Notes: generated from the letters alone by a model not told the origin. DNA of 64,000 bases from Streptomyces sp. A1136 (GCF_004795055.1 NZ_SSBJ01000027.1:52576-116575), one strand, 5' to 3'. Counted from the stretch's first letter, positions 25,456-34,245 are shown. Translations and numbers: made by a program.

Positions 25456-27294
25456 CTATTTGAGCGCCGCACCACCCGAGTTGTGATAGGCGATCGTCTT
25501 GCCGATCAGGTTTCCGCCGTCGGTCTCGATCGAGGTCTGTTCCTGCTGCCCAGCGCCGAACAACAGGCCGGCGATGTGCGCCTTCGCCACCTGGTCCATG
25601 TGCGAGAAGAGCCAGTCCACCTTGTCGTCCTTGTAGTGGTTGAGGGTGTTGTTCTGCGCCATGTTGCCCACCGGGATCTGCCACAGGACCACCGGCTTGC
25701 CCACGGACTCGGCCATCGTCTTGTAGAACCCCAGCGAGGCGGCGGCCTTCCGGTCGGTCCAGAAGTCGTCGTGGCCGCCGTGGGCCGGCTGTGCGTACCA
25801 GCCGGCGTCTCGGTCCGACACATCGGCGACCAGGAAGTCGGCGTTCCGGGCCCCGAGGCTCGCGTAGTCCTTGGCGCATCCCTGTGTGTTGTCCGGCCAG
25901 TCCCAGCAGGAAAGGTGCATCCCCACCGTGGCGTTCGGCGCGTATGTGCGCGCCATCGCGATAAGGCAACGGGTGAGCCCGGCGGCGCTGTTCTCCTGCG
26001 ATCCGCAATCCGTCGGATTCGCGCCCGAGACCTGCGCGGCGACCTGGTGCGGGTTCCCGAGTGATCGTACGTAGCCCCAGAAGTCGGGCTCAAGATCGAT
26101 CATGTCGTGCGAGTTGCCGATCTTCTGGAGGAAGAAGCGGTAGTCGTTCATATAGAGGGTCAGCAGGTCGACCCTGTTGATGGCCTTGACCTCGCCCGGG
26201 CCGTCGCCCGAGCCCGCCAGGTCCCCGAGGTCGCGCAACGAGTACCACGTCCAGAAGGACTTCTGCGGGCGCGGGCCGCCCTTGTAGGTCGCCTGGGCCA
26301 CATGGGCGTCCGACCAGGTCACGTAGGCGCCGGGCGCTGTGGTGCTGCCGGACCAGCAGCCCCACCAGTTCGTCCACGCGGCCTGGCAGAGCGGCGCCGC
26401 GTAGTAGGCCGACGAGGGGGCGGGCCGGCTGTGCACGTAGGCGTATCGCACGTCGAACGGCGCGGCGTTCGCCGAGGCGTCGGTCATCGAGCCGCCGATG
26501 AGCACCGTGCCGCTCCCCATGAAACGTGTCGTGGAGCCGCCGCCACCGGCCGTGGGAGACGACATCGACGACGGGGTCGCGCCGCTCGGATGGCTTGTGG
26601 GAACACTGCCGGCCGTCGCGGTGAGAGTGCCGGCGTTGCCTGCGCTCCTGGCCGGGACCAGCTGCCACTGCTGGTTGGCGCCGCCCCGGTCGTGGTACTG
26701 GACGACATCGCCCCCGTCGGTCTTGGCGGCGTCGCGGACCTCGACGGCCATGCCGCTGAAGCGATTGAGCAACCGCACGTACCCGTCCGAAGACCGGGCG
26801 AGTTTGAACTGCTGGTTGGCGCCGTTCAGATCGCTCCACTGCACGATGTCGGAGCCGGCGGTCTTCGACCAGTTGCGGTCGTCCAGCACCTTGCCGGAAT
26901 TCCGGTTCTGCAGCCGGTAGTACCCGTCACCCGCGTCGATGAACCGCCACTGCTGGTTGGCACCGCCGGTGCGCGACCACTGCACCACCGCCGCGCCGTC
27001 GTTCTTCGCGTAGGCGCGGTCGTCCAGCACCTTGCCGCTGTCGCGGTTGACCAGCACGTACCAGGTCTTCGGATCCACGGTTCCCGCTGAGGCACTGCCG
27101 ACCACAACAGCGGAGCCGGCCACGACGGCCATGACGACGGCCGCCCAGAAACTCCGACGCGCGAACAACCGGCGGGCACGATGCGTCGGGCGCCCCCCGC
27201 GCGAGTGACCGCGGGCACGGCGGCCACCGGCGCGGGACGCCGACGATGACGAGGGTGGGCGAGGAACATGTCTGTGCTCTCGTTCCAGGGGCAT
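25456..27294 (-). CDS. Secreted RICIN-lectin protein with unassigned C-terminal domain
   Basis: This 612-residue protein has a long basic N-terminus, then a membrane/signal segment (SFWAAVVMAVVAGSAVVVGS, 48-67). A three-repeat beta-trefoil RICIN lectin follows (about 78-213), with GANQQWRFIDAGDGYY, GANQQFKLARSSDGY and GANQQWQLV. After a Ser/Thr/Gly linker comes a ~350-residue domain containing DMIDLEPDFWGYVR, GMHLSCWDWPDNTQGCAKDY, ADFLVADVSDRDAGWY and GKPVVLWQIPVGNM. That domain looks like a TIM-barrel glycosidase but I cannot name its family. It diverges from the GH74 gene and has a shared-type promoter element upstream. The start is set by GGAAGAGAG before ATG 27294. Confidence 0.82.
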   Translation of the reverse strand: MPLEREHRHVPRPPSSSSASRAGGRRARGHSRGGRPTHRARRLFARRSFWAAVVMAVVAGSAVVVGSASAGTVDPKTWYVLVNRDSGKVLDDRAYAKNDGAAVVQWSRTGGANQQWRFIDAGDGYYRLQNRNSGKVLDDRNWSKTAGSDIVQWSDLNGANQQFKLARSSDGYVRLLNRFSGMAVEVRDAAKTDGGDVVQYHDRGGANQQWQLVPARSAGNAGTLTATAGSVPTSHPSGATPSSMSSPTAGGGGSTTRFMGSGTVLIGGSMTDASANAAPFDVRYAYVHSRPAPSSAYYAAPLCQAAWTNWWGCWSGSTTAPGAYVTWSDAHVAQATYKGGPRPQKSFWTWYSLRDLGDLAGSGDGPGEVKAINRVDLLTLYMNDYRFFLQKIGNSHDMIDLEPDFWGYVRSLGNPHQVAAQVSGANPTDCGSQENSAAGLTRCLIAMARTYAPNATVGMHLSCWDWPDNTQGCAKDYASLGARNADFLVADVSDRDAGWYAQPAHGGHDDFWTDRKAAASLGFYKTMAESVGKPVVLWQIPVGNMAQNNTLNHYKDDKVDWLFSHMDQVAKAHIAGLLFGAGQQEQTSIETDGGNLIGKTIAYHNSGGAALK

Positions 27295-27351
27295 GTCTGT
27301 GCTCTCTTCCAACCGATGAGTCCGACCGGACCACCTGCCCGGACAACACCG

Positions 27352-27379
27352 AGTGGTCGCCGGCGGCCGAAAGGTTGCC
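27352..27379 (-). promoter_or_regulatory. Promoter-like element D (lectin gene)
   Basis: Read toward the lectin gene: GGCAACC, 16 bases, CCACT. It ends 57 bases before the start codon. It is one of five similar elements between 27.3 and 36.0 kb. The CAACC resembles ECF sigma -35 elements, which typically contain AAC. Confidence 0.6.
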
Positions 27380-27426
27380 CCCGTCACGCGAGAATCACCG
27401 ATTCCTCCGCGCGGACCGTCAGGAAC

Positions 27427-27455
27427 GGCAACCTTTCCCGCACCGGCGGCAACTT
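27427..27455 (+). promoter_or_regulatory. Promoter-like element A (GH74 gene)
   Basis: GGCAACC, 16 bases, CAACT, oriented toward the GH74 gene with a ~136-base leader. It is divergent from element D in the same intergenic region. Confidence 0.65.
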
Positions 27456-27591
27456 ACGGGCGGCGACCCCCTGCGTGCCGGCGTCCGCGTTCGCACGCAC
27501 CGGGTCGCTGCGATGCCACCCCCACACACCGCCGTGCACCGCGGGCCCGAGCGGGCTGCTCCGGGCAGGGCCGAAGCGAGGAGTAACCCCC

Positions 27592-30240
27592 ATGAACGAG
27601 ACGGACCCCACGGTGGACGACCGCGGCCGACGTGCCCGCCCGGCCGGTGACCCGCAGCGTCCTCGGGGGCGCCACCGCCGGCGCCGCACGGTACTGGGCC
27701 TGGCGCTCGGCGTGTCCGGTGTCCTCGGTCCCTATCTGCTCTTCGTGCAAGTCGACTCGCAGGCCGCCACGGTGGATCCCGGCGCCTACTACGAGTTGGT
27801 CTCCATCCAAAGCGACAAGCTGCTGGGCGCGCCCGCGGCGGACGCGTCGGACGGCGCGTGGATACGACAGGCAAGCCACGTCAAGGGTGCCGTGAACCAG
27901 CAGTGGCGGCTGGTCCCGGCAGGCGGCGGCTACTACGAGCTGGAGAACCGCGGCAGCCACAAGGTCCTCGGCGTGCGGGGCGCGTCCAAGGATTCGGCCG
28001 CCGCCGTCGAGCAGCAGACCGATCGCGGTTCCGCCGCGCAGCAGTGGAAGATGAGGGACGTCGGTGGCTCCGCGGTGACGTTCGTCTCCCGGAGCAGCGG
28101 CATGGTGTTGGACGTCATGGGCGGCTCAAGCGGCGACGGGGCCCCGCTCATCCAGTACGCCGACCACGGTGGCGCCAACCAGCGGTGGAGACTGGTGAAG
28201 GCGACCGGATCCGGCGGATACGCCTGGCACAACGCCCAGATCGTCGGTGGCGGGTTCGTCACCGGGCTGGTCTTCAACCCCGCGCGCAAGGACCTGCTGT
28301 ACGCCCGGACCGACATCGGCGGCGCGTACCGCTGGGACGCGACCGCCGCACAGTGGACCTCCTTGACCGACTGGATCGGTGGAGACGACTGGAACCTGCT
28401 GGGGATCGAGAGCCTGGCGACCGACCCGGTCGACCCGAACCGCCTGTACCTCGCGAGCGGCACCTACACCAACGGCTGGGCGGCCAACGGCGCGATCCTC
28501 CGCTCCACCGATCAGGGCAGGACGTTCCAGCGCACCGACCTGCCCTTCAAACTGGGGGGCAACGAGGACGGTCGGTCCATGGGCGAGCGCCTGGTCGTGG
28601 ACCCCTCCCACCACGGCACGCTCTACCTGGGCACCCGCAAGAACGGGCTTTGGCGCAGCACCGACTACGGCGTGACCTGGAGCCAGGTCGCCGGCTTCCC
28701 CGTCAAGGACGGTGCGAGCAGCGGGGTCGGCCTGTCCTTCGTGACCTTCGGCCCGACCGGCAGCGGGACCGTCTACGTCGGGGTGGCCGACAAGACCACC
28801 TCCCTCTACCGCTCCACCGACGGCGGCAACACCTGGCAGGCCGTGCCCGGCCGGCCCACGGGGCAGTTGCCGCAGCACGGCGTGCTGTCCGGCGACGGCT
28901 CGCTGTACCTGACGTACACCAACGCGCCGGGCCCCAACGGGGTGACGGCCGGTTCGGTGTGGAAGTACACGCCCTCCACCGGGGGTTGGGAGAACATCTC
29001 GCCGTCCAACGGCAGCTACGGCTTCGGCGGCCTGGCCGTCGATCCCCGACACCCGTCCACTGTCATGGTCACCACGCTGGACCGCTGGTGGCCCTCGGAC
29101 GAGGTCTACCGGTCGACCGACGGCGGCGCCTCCTGGAAGGCGCTAGGCGCGACCTCGGTGCGGGACAACTCGGCCGCGCCGTACGTGGGCACCGGCATCG
29201 GCCACTGGATGGGCGCCCTGGCCATCGACCCCTACGATTCCGGGCATGTGCTGTACGGCACGGGGTCGGGGATGTGGGGCAGCAACGACGTGACCGCGGC
29301 GGACGGCGGCCGGGCGACGCACTGGACCATCCCGGCCAAGGGCCTGGAGGAGACCGCGACGCTCGGACTGATCAAGCCTCCGGGTCTTCCCCTGATCAGT
29401 GCGCTCGGTGATGTGAGCGGGTTCCGGCACGAGGATCTGACGCGGGTGCCCTCCAAGGCGCTCTCCGATCCCTTGTTCAGCAATACCACCGGTATCGATT
29501 TCGCCCAGTCGAGTCCGCGGTTCGTAGTCCGGGTGGGGCTCGGCGGCGCCCAGCACGGCGCCTATTCGACCAACGGCGGCGCGGACTGGGTACCGTTCGC
29601 CGCGGCGCCGGTGAGCGACGCGGGCGGCGGCTCGGCAACCGTCTCGGCGGATGGCGCCACCGTGGTGTGGACCCCTGCCGGCCAGGTCCCGTACTCCTCG
29701 ACCAACCGCGGCTCGGCCTGGACCGCGACCTCGGGGCTGCCCAAGGACGCGGTCGTGGTGGCCGACCGTTCGACGGCGAACGCCTTCTACGCCCTCAGTG
29801 GGGGCACCTTGTACGCCAGCACGGACGGCGCCAGGCACTTCAGCGCTCGCGCCACCGGCCTGGGCGACGGGCAGCTGAAGGCGACGCCCGGCATCGCCGG
29901 TGACCTGTGGATCGCCGGTGGCGGCAACGGCCTGCGCCACTCCACCAACGGTGGGGCGAGCTTCGCGAAACTCGGTGGCGTGGAACAGGCGAGCGCCATC
30001 GGGTTCGGAAAGCCGGCCCCGGGCGCCGGGTACCAAGCGCTCTACCTCAGCGGGAAGGTGAAGGGCGTCACCGGGTTGTTCCGTTCCACCGACGGCGGCT
30101 CGGGCTGGGTCCGGATCAACGACGACCAGCACCAGTTCGGCGGACTCGCCGTCAACGTCATCAGCGGCGACCCCGACGTGTACGGCCGGGTGTACCTGGG
30201 CGCGTACGGCCGTGGCGTGGTGTACGGCGACCCTTCCTGA
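27592..30240 (+). CDS. Secreted GH74 xyloglucanase with RICIN lectin module
   Basis: This 882-residue protein has an N-terminal signal/anchor (TVLGLALGVSGVLGPYLLFV, ~34-53), then a RICIN beta-trefoil (about 60-205; NQQWRLVPAGGGYYE, QQWKM, GANQRWRLVKA). A GH74 seven-bladed double beta-propeller fills the rest. LYARTDIGGAYRWD holds the first catalytic Asp region. Repeated RSTDQGRTFQR, RSTDYGVTWSQV, YRSTDGGNTWQ and RSTDGGSGWVRI are the sialidase-like Asp-box turns typical of the family. It should cleave xyloglucan outside the cell. ATG 27592 follows GCGAGGAG. Element A upstream and the sigma gene 186 bases downstream suggest sigma-controlled expression. Confidence 0.93.
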   Translation: MNETDPTVDDRGRRARPAGDPQRPRGRHRRRRTVLGLALGVSGVLGPYLLFVQVDSQAATVDPGAYYELVSIQSDKLLGAPAADASDGAWIRQASHVKGAVNQQWRLVPAGGGYYELENRGSHKVLGVRGASKDSAAAVEQQTDRGSAAQQWKMRDVGGSAVTFVSRSSGMVLDVMGGSSGDGAPLIQYADHGGANQRWRLVKATGSGGYAWHNAQIVGGGFVTGLVFNPARKDLLYARTDIGGAYRWDATAAQWTSLTDWIGGDDWNLLGIESLATDPVDPNRLYLASGTYTNGWAANGAILRSTDQGRTFQRTDLPFKLGGNEDGRSMGERLVVDPSHHGTLYLGTRKNGLWRSTDYGVTWSQVAGFPVKDGASSGVGLSFVTFGPTGSGTVYVGVADKTTSLYRSTDGGNTWQAVPGRPTGQLPQHGVLSGDGSLYLTYTNAPGPNGVTAGSVWKYTPSTGGWENISPSNGSYGFGGLAVDPRHPSTVMVTTLDRWWPSDEVYRSTDGGASWKALGATSVRDNSAAPYVGTGIGHWMGALAIDPYDSGHVLYGTGSGMWGSNDVTAADGGRATHWTIPAKGLEETATLGLIKPPGLPLISALGDVSGFRHEDLTRVPSKALSDPLFSNTTGIDFAQSSPRFVVRVGLGGAQHGAYSTNGGADWVPFAAAPVSDAGGGSATVSADGATVVWTPAGQVPYSSTNRGSAWTATSGLPKDAVVVADRSTANAFYALSGGTLYASTDGARHFSARATGLGDGQLKATPGIAGDLWIAGGGNGLRHSTNGGASFAKLGGVEQASAIGFGKPAPGAGYQALYLSGKVKGVTGLFRSTDGGSGWVRINDDQHQFGGLAVNVISGDPDVYGRVYLGAYGRGVVYGDPS

Positions 30241-30260
30241 CCCGAGTCGCTCCGGGGCGC

Positions 30261-30291
30261 GGGCCGATTCCGGAAGGAATCGACCCGGCCC
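30261..30291 (+). terminator. Possible terminator after GH74 gene
   Basis: GATTCC-GGAA-GGAATC forms the tip, and GGGCC with GGCCC extends the stem around a 5-base bulge, 20 bases after the stop. Confidence 0.35.
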
Positions 30292-30426
30292 CGGACATGG
30301 CCGGCCGGTTCGCCGCCGGAGCGCCGGCCGAGGGGAGCTACCACCGTCCCGGCCCGGCAGAAGGACATTGCTACGCTCAGGCCGACTGTTAACGCTCACA
30401 TTGCAGGGAGAGGGCGCCCGGGGTAG

Positions 30427-30957
30427 ATGCTCCTCGATGACACCTCCGCGGAGTTCCACGACTTCGTCGAACGCCACTACGCCGAACTCGCGCGCCTCGC
30501 CCACCTCTTGACCGGTGAGACGGACGCGGCCGACGACCTCGCCGCGGACGCCCTGATCGCCCTGTGGCAACGCTGGGACCGGCTCCGCGCGGCCGACCAT
30601 CCGCTCGCCTACGCGCGCGGGGTGGTCGCCAACATGGCCCGGGAACGGATCCGCAGTGCGGTGCGCGAGCGGCGCCGGATCGCACTGTTCTGGTCCCGCG
30701 GGCCGGAGCCGGTCGAGGGCCCCGACGTGGCGGCCGTGCTGGACGTGCGCGCGGCGCTCGCCCGCCTGCCGTTCCGCAAGCGGGCGTGCGTGGTGCTGCG
30801 CCACGCCTTCGACCTGTCGGAGAAGGACACCGCGCGGGCTCTGGGCATATCGACCGGCACGGTGAAGAGCCAGACCTCGAAGGGAATGGCGGAGCTGGAA
30901 CGCGTACTCGTCGTGCGAGCGGTCAGAACAGAGGTGTCAGGGAGGAGGAGTCGGTGA
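30427..30957 (+). CDS. SigE-family ECF sigma factor (paralogue 1)
   Basis: This 176-residue ECF sigma factor carries region 2 (FHDFVERHYAELARLAHLLT, DAADDLAADALIALWQRWDR) and region 4 (RLPFRKRACVVLRHAFDLSE, ARALGISTGTVKSQTSKGM). It belongs to the SigE-fam actinobacterial group and is closely similar to the sigma gene at 35.1-35.6 kb, including identical RLPFRKRACVVLR and FDLSEKDTA. Its stop overlaps the GTG of the next ORF (GTGA). The start at 30427 has no obvious Shine-Dalgarno sequence, and no GGCAACC element lies just upstream, unlike its paralogue. Confidence 0.92.
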   Translation: MLLDDTSAEFHDFVERHYAELARLAHLLTGETDAADDLAADALIALWQRWDRLRAADHPLAYARGVVANMARERIRSAVRERRRIALFWSRGPEPVEGPDVAAVLDVRAALARLPFRKRACVVLRHAFDLSEKDTARALGISTGTVKSQTSKGMAELERVLVVRAVRTEVSGRRSR

Positions 30958-31166
30958 ACGGTGACACCGTCCGACGGTCGCGTGCGGCTGACGCAGCCCA
31001 CCGACCGGACCGAGTGGGGACGCTCGCACGCATCGGGCTCTCCCGCGTCGGGCTCGGTCGCATCGCCCATGCCCCCGGACGGGAACCTCCCTCGGACGTC
31101 GGCACCCGTCACTCCCCCGCGGACCACGCCCCGCCAGTGGAGACCGCGCTCCGCATCACCCCCTAG
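30954..31166 (+). pseudogene. Truncated sigma companion (N-terminal fragment)
   Basis: The GTG at 30954 overlaps the sigma stop and has a GGAGGAGGAG ribosome-binding site. The 70 residues (AADAAHRPDRVGTLARIGLS and so on) match the cytoplasmic N-terminus of the companion at 34.2-35.1 kb (AEAHRPDRARMLARVERGLA). The transmembrane helix, linker and extracytoplasmic domain are absent. It is either a truncated remnant or a soluble, sensor-less version. Confidence 0.6.
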
Positions 31167-31184
31167 CCAGAACGGACTGTCCAC

Positions 31185-31385
31185 ATGCCCCTTTGGCTCA
31201 CCGCACTCACCGTTCTTGCCGGTTGGACCGTCGCGGCGACGGCCCTGGGTCTTGTCCTGGCCCGTCACATCCACCGCACTCCCCCGCAGACCGCACTCCG
31301 CGCGTACGGAAGCGAAGCGGAGAGCCGGATGCGCTCCGGGCGCACCGCGGTCCCACGCCCGATGCCCCCGCTTCCCCACCGGTAG
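31185..31385 (+). CDS. Possible small membrane protein
   Basis: This 66-residue ORF starts 18 bases after the companion fragment. One N-terminal transmembrane helix (LTALTVLAGWTVAATALGLV) precedes a basic Arg/Pro-rich tail. It may be co-transcribed with the sigma factor and could take the place of the lost companion anchor. It lies next to the decayed lectin on the opposite strand. Supported by topology only. Confidence 0.4.
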   Translation: MPLWLTALTVLAGWTVAATALGLVLARHIHRTPPQTALRAYGSEAESRMRSGRTAVPRPMPPLPHR

Positions 31386-31389
31386 GACC

Positions 31390-31770
31390 GGCCGCCCGAC
31401 GTGTCGGTCCGTTCCGGGAAGGTGCGCGGATCGCGCACCTTCCCGGATGAGCCGCTGGGCACGTCGAGTGCCCGACCGGAGGCGACGTTGGTCAGGGTGT
31501 GGGAGCCGTCGGCGTTGCGGGTGGCCCGCCAGCGCTGGTTGGCGCCGTCGTTCGCGGAGCGGTCGTAGTCGTCCGGCGCTTTGCCGCTGTTGCGGTTCAC
31601 CAGCACGTACCGCTTGCCGGTGTCGACCGTGGCCGCCTCGGCCGACGCCGGGTTCACCGCGGCCGACAATCCCGCGAGGAAGATCATCACCAGCACCGCG
31701 GCCGGCCGTGCCCATCGGCGGGGGCCGGCCGACGTCTCGTCCTGCCCGGAGCGGGACGATCGGTCGTCAT
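31390..31770 (-). pseudogene. RICIN lectin remnant
   Basis: The minus strand encodes MTTDRPAPGRTRRRP from an ATG at 31770, five bases after the pectate lyase stop. After a frameshift near 31700 comes a signal-like segment (MIFLAGLSAAVNPASAEAAT) and one RICIN repeat (RYVLVNRNSGKAPDDYDRSA, then GANQRWRATRNADGSHTL). The remaining repeats are missing. It was probably a second cistron of the pectate lyase operon. Confidence 0.65.
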
Positions 31771-31774
31771 GCCG

Positions 31775-33142
31775 TCATCGGCCGGCGGTGGCCGCGCCCG
31801 TGGCGGTCAGTACGCCCGCGCCCGTCATCTTGGTGAGCTTGGCGGGCAGACCGCTCGCCGGCTCCAGGCCCGCGTTCAGCTTCGGCGTCCAGTGGACGGC
31901 CGTTGCGATCTTCTTGCCGGAATGCTCGGCGTTGTACGCGCCGACGAGGTCGGTCACGGTGCCATTGACCAGGTTGCCGCTGCCCGCCACCGCGCCGGTG
32001 CCGTCCCCGCTGAGCAGTTGCGAGGCCTTCCGCCCGCCGGAGAGGACCCAGTAGTTGTTCTGGGCGATGACCTGCGCGTTGGCGCGGGAGTTGATGCTGT
32101 AACTGTGGGCGTAGCCGTTGAGCGTGGCCGTCTCGTAGTAGTTGTCGTACAGGTGGATCTGCCCGACCCGGGCGAGCGGGGCGCGCTGCACGATCCCCTG
32201 GAAGAGATTGTGATGGAGCGTCACCCGCAGCTTGGTGTCCTTGTCGCTGCTGCCGATGAGCATGGTCTTGTCGTGGTTGGTGAAGCGGTTGTACTCGACG
32301 GTGACGAGGTCGGAGGCGTTGGTGATGTCGAGGGCGCCGTCGTGGACCTGGTACTCGCGGCCGAAGTACGAGGGGTTCGAGTCGTCGTAGTGCGGGCCGT
32401 CGCCGAAGGTGTTGTGGTCGGCCCAGACGTGGGTGGAGCGGCGCACCGAGACCGCGTCGTACTGGGAGTTCCAGTTACCTGTCGACCCGTCTGTCGGATC
32501 CCACTGCGGGAAGCAGTCGCGGGTGTCGCTGAAGCCCAGATTGCGGATGATGACGTTGTCCACGCCGCTCACCTGGAGGTTGCCGCCGACGATCGCCGCG
32601 CCGGAGCCGGGTACGCCGACGATCGTGGTCTTGGAGGGAACGCTCAGGACGACGCGCGCGGCCTGCCGGGTCTGCGCGGCGGCACGCGCGGATTCCTGTG
32701 CGCCGGAGGGCAGCTTGGAGCGACCCCAGGTGGCCGGGTCGTATGCCTTCAGGTACGCGTTCAACGAGTAGCCCGTGCCGGCTGCGTAGTCCGCGCAGGT
32801 GAGGGGTTTGCCGGAATCGTCGGTGTTCATGTTGATCGCGCCCTTGACCTGGATGATCCTCGGGCTTCCCTCGGAACCGGCCTTGAGGGCTTTGGCCAGC
32901 TCGGCGCGGGTCGAGACGGTGAAGGTGTGCGCCGCGTCGGCGGCCCGTCCGCCGGCGGTGCCCGAGCCGCTCGCCGCCCAGCCGTCGTTGGCGGGCAGCG
33001 CCGCGTGCGCGAGGTCGACGGTGGCGGCGCCCGCGCTCATCGTCAGCGGCACGGCCGCGAGACCGGCGGCCACAAGGGAGGCGGCGCCGATCAGGGCCAG
33101 ACGTTTCCGGGCGGGCGAGCGGCGGTGCGATGAAGCAGACAC
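31775..33142 (-). CDS. Secreted pectate lyase (PL1)
   Basis: This 455-residue protein has a signal peptide (LALIGAASLVAAGLAAVPLT, cleavage near AGA-ATV) and a parallel beta-helix lyase domain. NVIIRNLGFSDTRDCFPQWD, QYDAVSVRRSTHVWADHNTF (equivalent of the vWiDH motif), HDGALDITNASDLVTVEYNR and QRAPLARVGQIHLYDNYYE (catalytic Arg region) are typical of PL1. It cleaves polygalacturonate by beta-elimination with calcium. ATG 33142 is used. Element B lies 40 bases upstream. The RICIN remnant follows on the same strand. Confidence 0.93.
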   Translation of the reverse strand: MSASSHRRSPARKRLALIGAASLVAAGLAAVPLTMSAGAATVDLAHAALPANDGWAASGSGTAGGRAADAAHTFTVSTRAELAKALKAGSEGSPRIIQVKGAINMNTDDSGKPLTCADYAAGTGYSLNAYLKAYDPATWGRSKLPSGAQESARAAAQTRQAARVVLSVPSKTTIVGVPGSGAAIVGGNLQVSGVDNVIIRNLGFSDTRDCFPQWDPTDGSTGNWNSQYDAVSVRRSTHVWADHNTFGDGPHYDDSNPSYFGREYQVHDGALDITNASDLVTVEYNRFTNHDKTMLIGSSDKDTKLRVTLHHNLFQGIVQRAPLARVGQIHLYDNYYETATLNGYAHSYSINSRANAQVIAQNNYWVLSGGRKASQLLSGDGTGAVAGSGNLVNGTVTDLVGAYNAEHSGKKIATAVHWTPKLNAGLEPASGLPAKLTKMTGAGVLTATGAATAGR

Positions 33143-33181
33143 GTGATGTCGATCCTTCGGTGAGGCGGACTGTCAGTGCTC

Positions 33182-33206
33182 AGTTGCCGCCGCCGCGCGA
33201 TAGGTT
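33182..33206 (-). promoter_or_regulatory. Promoter-like element B (pectate lyase)
   Basis: Read toward the pectate lyase: GGCAACC, then 13 bases, CAACT. Same motif as elements A, C, D and E but with a spacer three bases shorter. It ends 39 bases before the start codon. Confidence 0.55.
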
Positions 33207-33307
33207 GCCGCCGATCCGTGTCGAGGCCGAAGGAGCCCGTGACCGGACCTTCCGCCCTGGCGTGACGTTCCCCGCCGGGGCCGCGGTGTGTTCGCGCGCC
33301 CCGGCGC

Positions 33308-33335
33308 GGCAACCCATCCGCCTGCGGTGGCGACT
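33308..33335 (+). promoter_or_regulatory. Promoter-like element E (pectate lyase chimera)
   Basis: GGCAACC, 16 bases, CGACT, oriented toward the decayed pectinolytic gene beginning at 33379 (43 bases downstream). Confidence 0.55.
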
Positions 33336-33378
33336 GGTGGGGGTACCTCGACCGGCCATTCCTGGCGGACAGCGAGCA

Positions 33379-34085
33379 ATGGACACCACTCGGCACAAGA
33401 CACGGCACCGCAGGCACGGACTCGGCCTCTCACTCGGCATCCGGTGGTGACGACCGCCGCCGTGGGCTTGACGTACGCCGGGGTCTTCGGGGCGTTCGGG
33501 GTGGAAGGCCGACCCAAGGCCACGGCGGCCACCATCGCCCCGACATGGGCCCGTGCGACCGCGGACGGCTTCGCCTCGCTCGACGCGCCGGGACAGAACG
33601 GCACCTACGGCGGCCGGGACGGCGCGCTCGTCACCGTGACGTCCCTTGCGGACCTGGAGAAGTACGCGACCGCCTCGAAGCCGTACGTCATCGTCGTCGC
33701 CGGGACGATCACCCCCAAGGGCAAGGAGATCGAGGTCGCCACCACCGGCCGGAACGAGAGCGGCGGCGCCACCTTCGATTCCTGATCACCAAGAGCAGGG
33801 TCGACGGCGACGTGGCCGCCGGGAGTTTCGCCCTCGGCAGGCCGTGGCACGCGGCGACGCCTCGCTCGACCCGCAGACCATCGTGCGCGACCGCGAGCCC
33901 GGCAGCGGCTCCGCCCCCTGGTCCGACCTGGGCGGCTTCTCCTGGAAGACGACCGCTTCGCGGAGTAGGAGAACACCGGCCCGGGCTCGGGTCCGGCGGG
34001 CAGCGGCCGCCCGCAACTGAACGACACCGACGCCACCGGCCGGGAGGTAGGCGACTGGCTGGGCGACTGGCCCCGTCGGTTCCCG
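33379..34085 (+). pseudogene. Chimeric remnant: pectate lyase 5' end fused to pectinesterase 3' end
   Basis: An ATG at 33379 opens a signal region (MDTTRHKTRHRRHGLGLSLG) that shifts frame near 33445 to VTTAAVGLTYAGVFGAFG. The N-terminal part of a pectate lyase follows (GFASLDAPGQNGTYGGRDGA, KPYVIVVAGTITPKGKEIEV). At about 33740 it becomes CE8 pectinesterase C-terminal sequence (GATFD, then FLITKSRVDGDVAAGSFALG with RPWHA). This is spread over three frames and ends with NTGPGSGPAGSGRPQLNDTD and TGREVGDWLGDW. A deletion fused two neighbouring pectin genes and indels followed. Confidence 0.75.
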
Positions 34086-34114
34086 AGGCCCACGGCCGGG
34101 CCCGTCATCGCATG

Positions 34115-34151
34115 TGGGGTCCCCGACCGGCTGCCGGTCGGGGACCCCACG
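34115..34151. terminator. Strong bidirectional hairpin
   Basis: GTGGGGTCCCCGACCGG and its exact complement form a 17-bp stem with a 3-base loop, extendable by about four pairs. It lies between the pectinesterase remnant and the convergent sigma companion gene. Confidence 0.75.
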
Positions 34152-34245
34152 TGCGAGATCGCGCGTATCACGCGTTCCGGCTCGGGCACCTGCTCCGGCG
34201 CGCGGATCCGGCGCGTCCTCAGCCGGTACGTGCCTTGGGGACCGA

